From: JALUUH01 sp964636675
GTDB taxonomy: Bacteria; Pseudomonadota; Gammaproteobacteria; S012-40
Direction of reading: 5' to 3'
DNA length: 30,822 nt
Assembly (NCBI GenBank): GCA_964636675.1
Contig: CAZWUO010000020.1
Location: 1-30,822 of the forward strand
Each line of letters opens with the position of its first letter. The first letter of the stretch is position 1. The position numbers and the translations under genes were made by a program. This document shows, piece by piece, positions 26,386 through 30,822 of this stretch. The notes beneath the pieces were generated by a model. It made no database searches, was not told where the DNA came from, and worked only from the letters and a program-made list of their open reading frames with translations.

Positions 26386-26877
26386 CTAAATACCCTCCTT
26401 AACCCCGACACCGATTAAATCGGCCTTATCAATGCCCGCCTTTTCAAGCTGAGCCTGTTTTGTTTTTTCGAGTGCTTCTGCAACCTCTGGCGGCATATAC
26501 TCCTCATCATGTTTTGCAAGAACTTCACTTGCCATAAACCCCCCGTCCGCACCAAATTTTCCTTGGGTCACCACACCTTGGCCTTCTCTGAATAAATCGG
26601 GAAGAATGCCAGAATAAGTCACGCGAATGCGCTCAGCATTGTCAGTCACATAAAAATGCACGGTTAAGCCGTCATTTTCGCGCTGCAAAGTTCCGACTTC
26701 GACCAAACCACCAAGACGGAAAGCACGGTCAGCAGGTGCTTTATCTGCAAGCACATCGGTCGGACTATAGAAAAAAACCATATTACTGTTAAACGCATTC
26801 AATAATAACGCAGCGACAACACCTAAGGCCGCCACTCCTGCCCCGACAAATACTAATCTCTTATGTCTTGCTTTCAT
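26386..26877 (-). CDS. ccmE: Heme chaperone CcmE
   Basis: 163 aa. One N-terminal membrane anchor (FVGAGVAALGVVAALLLNAF) precedes an OB-fold periplasmic domain (FRLGGLVEVGTL, VTYSGILPDLFREGQGVV). The heme-binding H-x-x-x-Y motif is present as LAKHDEEYMPPEVAEAL, with the His that binds heme covalently and the nearby Tyr. It carries heme from CcmC to CcmF. It lies 4 bp after ccmD and 2 bp before ccmF. Confidence 0.96.
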   Translation of the reverse strand: MKARHKRLVFVGAGVAALGVVAALLLNAFNSNMVFFYSPTDVLADKAPADRAFRLGGLVEVGTLQRENDGLTVHFYVTDNAERIRVTYSGILPDLFREGQGVVTQGKFGADGGFMASEVLAKHDEEYMPPEVAEALEKTKQAQLEKAGIDKADLIGVGVKEGI

Positions 26878-26881
26878 TTTT

Positions 26882-27040
26882 CTACTCTCTATTCATGCGT
26901 GCAATACGTGTTAAGCGTTGCATTATGGTTTTTTTCTTTCTGATTAACAAAAAAACTTCCGTCGCTAAAAACAAAAAGGTCACACCGTAGGAACTCCAGA
27001 TATAAAATCCGTGCCCACCCATTGCAAAAAACTCAGCCAT
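26882..27040 (-). CDS. ccmD: Heme exporter subunit CcmD
   Basis: The frame is open to 27097, but ATG 27040 fits the family: it gives 52 aa starting MAEFFAMGGHGFYIWSSYG, the usual CcmD beginning, followed by one transmembrane helix (VTFLFLATEVFLLI) and a basic tail (RKKKTIMQRLTRIARMNRE). CcmD helps release holo-CcmE from CcmABC. It overlaps the ccmC 3' end by 8 bp. Confidence 0.92.
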   Translation of the reverse strand: MAEFFAMGGHGFYIWSSYGVTFLFLATEVFLLIRKKKTIMQRLTRIARMNRE

Positions 27041-27791
27041 GGTTTCCCTCCCCTTTACCCAAGTCTTGCACCCAGGAAGAATGCCGCTCACGCTCAAGAA
27101 TAATAGTTCGCACCCGCATTAGCGCAATGCCAATCGCATACATCCAAAAGGCAAAGGCCATAACAAACATCGCCCCAGCCATGGAAGGTGCCATCGTCGG
27201 TGCATCCGTCACAGTAACAGACATTCCTTGATGCAAAGTGTTCCACCATTTTACGGAGAAATAGATGATAGGAATGTTAACCACTCCCACCAAGGCCAAT
27301 AATGCACTCGCTTTAGCTGCCCGCTGTTGATCATCGATAGCCGCTTGCAATGACATATAGCCTATATATAAGAATAAAAGAATCAGAAAAGACGTTAAGC
27401 GCGCATCCCAAACCCAATAAGCCCCCCACGTGGGTTTACCCCAGAGCGCTCCCGTCCATAAGGCAATGAAGGTAAACAGTGCGCCAGTAGGTGCCAATGC
27501 GCTCGCCATCATGCTCGACAAACGGGTATTCCAGATCAAGCCTATTGCTGCATAAGCACACATGACCAGGTAAATAAACATCCCCATCCACGCGGCCGGA
27601 ACATGAATAAACATAATCCGATAACTATTACCCTGCTGATAATCCACCGGAGCTACAAAAAAACCAATATACAAGCCGATGACGCAAAGAATAGCGGCAA
27701 GCATCATAAACCACGGCGCCAACGACCCGGCAACCGGATAGAATGCCTTAGGTGTCGAAAGTTGTAACCAAAACGCTTTAGTAAACATTTG
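27033..27791 (-). CDS. ccmC: Heme exporter/handling protein CcmC
   Basis: 252 aa from ATG 27791 (the frame is open to 27833 inside ccmB, but the family length of ~245 favours the shorter form). Six transmembrane helices surround the WWD motif LWGKPTWGAYWVWDARLTS; conserved His occurs in FIHVPAAWMGMF and in WWNTLHQG. CcmC loads heme onto CcmE. It starts 7 bp after the ccmB stop and overlaps ccmD. Confidence 0.95.
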   Translation of the reverse strand, partial: QMFTKAFWLQLSTPKAFYPVAGSLAPWFMMLAAILCVIGLYIGFFVAPVDYQQGNSYRIMFIHVPAAWMGMFIYLVMCAYAAIGLIWNTRLSSMMASALAPTGALFTFIALWTGALWGKPTWGAYWVWDARLTSFLILLFLYIGYMSLQAAIDDQQRAAKASALLALVGVVNIPIIYFSVKWWNTLHQGMSVTVTDAPTMAPSMAGAMFVMAFAFWMYAIGIALMRVRTIILERERHSSWVQDLGKGEGNHG

Positions 27792-27798
27792 CATTATA

Positions 27799-28467
27799 TT
27801 AATCCAACGAAATTCGTAACGAGGCAGCAGCACCCCAGGGTGCCAATACCATTGCCAATACTAAAAAAGCGCCTAAAAGTGACAAATGGCCCTCAATCTC
27901 CAAACCTGCACGAACAGCCTCTACTGCCCCTGCACCAAAAATCAGCACCGGAATATACAACGGCAACACCAATAATGACAAGAGCACGCCGCCGCCGCGA
28001 ACCCCTAAAGTTAGGCCAGCCCCAATTGCACCGATTAAACTCAGTATGGGTGTGCCTATTAATAAGGTCAGCATTAGGATGAGCGTACTTTCTGTATTTA
28101 AGCCAAGTTGCATACTCAACAACGGTGAAATTAATACCAACGGTAAACCACTCACCATCCAATGGGAGAAAATCTTGCTCGCTACAATTAAAAACAGCGG
28201 CTGCGCAGCCACCAACATTTGCTCCAAGGTACCATCTTGATAATCTTCAGCAAACATACGATTAAGCGATAACATCGATGCAAGCAATGCGGCAACCCAG
28301 AGAATACCAGGGCCTATTAGCTCCAGTGTTGCTGTTTCTGGCCCTACGCCTAAGGGAAATAAGGTAATAACAATGACGAAAAAAAACAAGGTCGTTAGGA
28401 CTTCTGATTTGGTACGCATGGCAATGGTTAATTCGCGCCAAAGCACCCAACGAATCATCGCTGTCAT
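27799..28467 (-). CDS. ccmB: Heme exporter permease CcmB
   Basis: 222 aa, six transmembrane helices, usual length (E. coli 220). Family segments are RELTIAMRTKSEVLTTLFFF, FPLGVGPE, MFAEDYQDGTLEQMLVAAQPLF and the C-terminal LSLLGAFLVLAMVLAPWGAAASLRIS (in part). With CcmA it forms the ABC module that releases holo-CcmE. The ATG sits in an ATGA at the edge of the 238 bp inverted-repeat element; AGGA inside the element's end lies 7 nt before the ATG, so the mobile element now supplies the ribosome binding site. A second ATG follows at codon 4. Confidence 0.95.
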   Translation of the reverse strand: MTAMIRWVLWRELTIAMRTKSEVLTTLFFFVIVITLFPLGVGPETATLELIGPGILWVAALLASMLSLNRMFAEDYQDGTLEQMLVAAQPLFLIVASKIFSHWMVSGLPLVLISPLLSMQLGLNTESTLILMLTLLIGTPILSLIGAIGAGLTLGVRGGGVLLSLLVLPLYIPVLIFGAGAVEAVRAGLEIEGHLSLLGAFLVLAMVLAPWGAAASLRISLD

Positions 28468-28709
28468 CCTAGATTCCTCAGTTGATCGCTTGGCGATGAA
28501 TGTAACATAATGTAATTATTACACTTTCTAAGTACGCCGCAGTTCATCCATGGGATGAGTTTCGCTACGCGTCGAATTGCACGCTTGTAACGGTGAATCT
28601 CAGCGTTGTAACTCCTTGGAATAGCCGGGCTATTCCGCGTCGTTACGCCTTGATCTACACCGTTACAAACACACACTTCAACTCGTTCAACTGAGGATTC
28701 TAGGATCAT
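28464..28709 (-). CDS. 81-codon ORF spanning the inserted element (doubtful)
   Basis: The ORF starts at the ATG of the ATGA that ends ccmA and stops at the TGA of the ATGA that begins ccmB, so it fills the element without an internal stop. The product is Cys- and Arg-containing (RVEVCVCNGVDQG, RAIRRVAKLIPW) with no recognisable domain. It may be translated by coupling rather than encode a functional protein. The two stop/start overlaps are seen directly; translation is inference. Confidence 0.3.
   Translation of the reverse strand: MILESSVERVEVCVCNGVDQGVTTRNSPAIPRSYNAEIHRYKRAIRRVAKLIPWMNCGVLRKCNNYIMLHSSPSDQLRNLG
28468..28705. mobile_element. MITE-like inverted-repeat element between ccmA and ccmB
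   Basis: 238 bp bounded by CCTAGATTCCTCAGTTGA on the left and its near-perfect complement (TCAACTGAGGATTCTAGG) on the right, one mismatch in 18. TCAT occurs directly outside both ends (28464-28467 and 28706-28709), consistent with a 4 bp target duplication. Inside is a nested palindrome: TTGTAACGGTG (28585-28595) with CACCGTTACAA (28658-28668), and at the centre GGAATAGCC-G-GGCTATTCC (28618-28636). It carries no transposase. Inserted between genes that normally touch, it looks like a non-autonomous element or a REP-like repeat. The RNA should fold into a long hairpin within the ccm transcript. Confidence 0.8.
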
Positions 28710-29344
28710 GCTTGGCCACCGGCTTTTCCGAGCACTAAGGTATGTGCAATACCCGTGGAAACCTCAAATTCCTGGTGCGTGGTCAGCAACACCATGCCAC
28801 CACGCTGTACATGCTCCGCTAAAACGGCTTGCAGCATCGCAACTGCATCGACATCAAGCGCAGTAAACGGCTCATCAAGAATCCACAATTTAGCATCCGT
28901 CAGCAAAATACGCGCAAGTGCAACTCTGCGTTTTTGACCTTGAGACAATACTTTTGAGGGAAGATCTTCTCTGCCACGCAAGCCGATTTTATCGAGAGCA
29001 TCCCAAGCTTGATCCTCTGTGATAGGGCAACCATTTATTGCACAGCTTATTTTGAGGTTTTCTAACGGCGTCAACTCCGCCTTAATACCCGGGAGATGGC
29101 CGATATAGAGTAACTGCCGGAAATATTCCTCTTTTAATTGACGGATATTTTCGCCACACCAAGAAATATCCCCTTCTGCGGGCGTAACCAAGCCGCAAAG
29201 CATTCTTAATAAAGATGTTTTGCCACTCCCGTTAACCCCCTTGAGGTACATTAACTCGTTTTGTTTTAAGGTGAAACTCAGATCCGAGAACAACACCCGA
29301 TCGCCGCGTATGCATTGCAGGCGCGCGGTTTCTAACATTTGCAT
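28706..29344 (-). CDS. ccmA: Heme exporter ATPase CcmA
   Basis: 212 aa ABC ATPase, first gene of the ccm operon. Walker A GVNGSGKTSLLRMLCGL, signature LSQGQKRRVALARILL, Walker B LWILDEPFTALD and the switch His in LLTTHQ are present, and IGHLPGIKAELTPLENL is characteristic of CcmA. It powers release of heme-loaded CcmE. ATG codons at 29344 and 29338 compete; GGAG is 2 nt before the first and 8 nt before the second, so the second is better placed. The stop codon is the TGA of an ATGA that ends at the inserted element. Confidence 0.95.
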   Translation of the reverse strand: MQMLETARLQCIRGDRVLFSDLSFTLKQNELMYLKGVNGSGKTSLLRMLCGLVTPAEGDISWCGENIRQLKEEYFRQLLYIGHLPGIKAELTPLENLKISCAINGCPITEDQAWDALDKIGLRGREDLPSKVLSQGQKRRVALARILLTDAKLWILDEPFTALDVDAVAMLQAVLAEHVQRGGMVLLTTHQEFEVSTGIAHTLVLGKAGGQA

Positions 29345-29594
29345 TACTCCACAGGGAATAGGCTTGAAAAAACGCGGTTTATTTATCTTATTATTTTATT
29401 GCGAATAGATACTGCAAGTAGCGAAGTCTAGCATTTTAGGGGGAGATACTCTAGGAGCCTGTCCAGGAACAGGCTGACCTACTTCGAACAAACCTTTCCA
29501 ATAGGGAATGAAATCGATCAGGCATTGATAGATTGCGACACAACCGGACAACTGATCCTTGGGTGAGTACAATTATTGAGCGACAATTTGTCCT
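29345..29594. other. Intergenic spacer upstream of ccmA with a hairpin
   Basis: Holds the putative ccm promoter and a stem-loop AGCCTGT (29456-29462) / ACAGGCT (29469-29475) with a 6 nt loop and no T-tract. No ORF with family similarity was seen between the hairpin and 29594. Confidence 0.5.
29388..29417 (-). promoter_or_regulatory. Possible promoter of the ccm operon
   Basis: Read on the minus strand, TTGCAG (29412-29417) and TAATAA (29388-29393) are separated by 18 bp and lie 44-74 bp upstream of ccmA, in otherwise AT-rich DNA. No FNR/ANR-like site was recognised. Confidence 0.35.
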
Positions 29595-29768
29595 TTACTT
29601 TGCCATCGACACCGCAACATTGGGACTTTCAGGGTTAATGGTTAGCGTCCGTGTTTTTGGTATGACAACTAAATCCATATCTTTCATCGGAATAGCACCA
29701 ACTAAGACCTGATCCCCCATGACTAAGGCACCCACAAAACCCGTGCGGTTAGTAAATCGTATTGTTCT
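29595..29768 (-). pseudogene. Remnant of an aspartic-protease-like gene (C-terminal part)
   Basis: An open frame of 57 codons ends with GDQVLVGAIPMKDMDLVVIP, then KTRTLTINPESPNVAVSMAK and TAA. From memory this is the C-terminal half of small clan AA aspartic-protease-like proteins (about 120-130 aa). The frame is closed by TGA upstream and the N-terminal D-T/S-G catalytic segment was not found in any frame nearby, so the gene is truncated. Too short for normal gene calling; the assignment is from pattern memory. Confidence 0.5.
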
Positions 29769-29876
29769 TCAGGATATTGCTTATCCTCCAACAAATAGTA
29801 ACTGCTTTTAGAAATGAAGAAGACCTTGGTAAAAAACAAACACTATGAATGACTAAGGAATAGGCAAGTGACAATC

Positions 29877-30822
29877 CTAATTGGTATGGCAACCTGAACT
29901 TTGACAATCATCGTCACGGGGTGCACCACCAACGCCTGATGCAGTGTTCGCATCCCGATTCCACTGCCCAGATGGAGCGATAAAATCCATATTCAATTGG
30001 GCATCGGCGGCATAATAACTTCTACCCGAAGCTAATGTAGGTACAGTTGCTCGAGTGCCTCTGTTTACTAACAAGGCTTTATTCTCCCAACCATGCGGAA
30101 TTTGCACATGACATTGCGAACAACTATAAGCGCCATCCACAAGTGAATGAGCCACATGTAAGTTATTGGTGTAAGAGCTGGGCGTTGCATTATCAACCTG
30201 CAAACAATCGGCTGCAACTGCACACGCAAAACCACTATTTTCTATCGTTCCCGGAGCCACCGAAGGTTTATATTGCTCCGCAACATGACAACTGGTACAG
30301 AGCGAGTCATCACCCGCGAATACCATTCCTGGCACCGCAGTCGCTCCACCATGCGATCCTTTGGCAAGAATTGCATTTGCCGGGTTTTCCGGAGAATGAC
30401 AATCCGCGCAATACATGGTTTGGTTTCCAATAGCGCCTGTTACATTAAAGGGCGATTCCATGTTTGTCAATGGTATTCTAAAAGTGCGGAGCGCGTCCGC
30501 ATCAGTCGCACCCGCTACCGGATGCCAGCTATTGTGGTTGTTTGCAACATGCCCTCCAGCCGGACTATTTTTTGGACGAACTTCCATAGCAACATTAATA
30601 TGCTGGTTACCAGTCAAATCGGTTGAAATAATTCCAAAATTTGAGTGACACTTTAAACACACTTGATATTCTTTAGTCACTGGGTTCGTAGTGGTAGCGT
30701 CGCCTCTTAATATGGGTTTCGTTACTAGCGCAGGACTTACATTATCCGGCGCCACAGCTCCGGGAAAAGACTCATTATCACCTGAAAACGGCAAAACAGT
30801 ATTGTATGGATCAAATGCAGTA
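29877..30822 (-). CDS. Multiheme cytochrome c, C-terminal part
   Basis: The frame is open to the window end, so the N-terminus is missing. At least 315 residues are visible, with four CxxCH heme motifs (CLKCH, CADCH, CTSCH, CSQCH) and a last, wider CQSSGCH (CX4CH) near the end. Additional His (GSHGG, NLHVAHS, IPHGWE) could be distal ligands. The sequence between hemes is low in secondary-structure motifs, as in periplasmic or extracellular electron-transfer cytochromes. I cannot name the family; a cytochrome c3/c554-like or outer-surface multiheme protein is possible. The ccm operon on the same strand downstream would mature it. Confidence 0.85.
   Translation of the reverse strand, partial: TAFDPYNTVLPFSGDNESFPGAVAPDNVSPALVTKPILRGDATTTNPVTKEYQVCLKCHSNFGIISTDLTGNQHINVAMEVRPKNSPAGGHVANNHNSWHPVAGATDADALRTFRIPLTNMESPFNVTGAIGNQTMYCADCHSPENPANAILAKGSHGGATAVPGMVFAGDDSLCTSCHVAEQYKPSVAPGTIENSGFACAVAADCLQVDNATPSSYTNNLHVAHSLVDGAYSCSQCHVQIPHGWENKALLVNRGTRATVPTLASGRSYYAADAQLNMDFIAPSGQWNRDANTASGVGGAPRDDDCQSSGCHTN

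Noticed and set aside
29456..29475. Hairpin as an intrinsic terminator for the cytochrome gene
   Set aside because: No T-tract on either strand and the cytochrome stop is 400 bp away with a pseudogene between them.
30047..30433. 128-codon plus-strand ORF opposite the cytochrome gene
   Set aside because: Antisense to heme-motif coding sequence; the Cys/His codons of the minus strand explain the frame.

Overview
The window looks like chromosomal DNA from a gammaproteobacterium of moderate to low GC. The cmoA-cmoB pair, ettA, tcdA, grxD (CGFS glutaredoxin), a ycgN-type gene and a complete ccmABCDEFGHI operon together are typical of that class. No rRNA, tRNA, CRISPR array or intact transposase gene was seen. 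I cannot name the order or genus.

Layout. 1-674: 3' part of ettA. 702-2667 (minus): an unrecognised lipoprotein and argJ. 2979-4696 (plus): cmoA and cmoB, coupled by an ATGA overlap, make the cmo5U tRNA modification. 4839-6786 (plus): an FMN-dependent reductase, a TPR protein and a small membrane protein of DUF6164 type. 6747-8226 (minus): a SleB-like cell-wall hydrolase, a YcgN-type Cys-cluster protein and a DUF2288 protein. 8308-10147 (plus): an exported amidase and a small membrane protein. 10198-11364 (minus): tcdA and grxD.

11548-21815 (minus) is the most unusual part, a tight six-gene operon. In transcription order it encodes: a small protein with a ribbon-helix-helix-like segment and a CxxC/CxxC zinc-ribbon-like tail; a DUF1302-type outer-membrane protein; an RND/MMPL exporter with a long acidic, tryptophan-rich insert in its first periplasmic domain; a ~300 aa outer-membrane barrel; a 939 aa TPR-plus-beta-barrel protein; and a glutamine-dependent amidotransferase closely resembling the N-acetylglutaminylglutamine amide (NAGGN) enzyme, without its usual GNAT and M42 peptidase partners. 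The set reads like a make-and-export system of the envelope; its product is unknown. An inverted repeat lies just upstream of the operon.

22112-29344 (minus): the cytochrome c maturation operon, ended by a clear intrinsic terminator. Between ccmA and ccmB sits a 238 bp MITE-like element with ~18-20 bp inverted ends. It is placed exactly in the ATGA stop/start overlap and flanked by a copy of ATGA on each side. An 81-codon ORF runs through it from one ATGA to the other, so a chain of stop/start overlaps survives. 29345-29876 holds a probable promoter, a hairpin and the remnant of an aspartic-protease-like gene. 29877-30822 (minus): C-terminal part of a multiheme cytochrome c, a likely client of the Ccm system next door.
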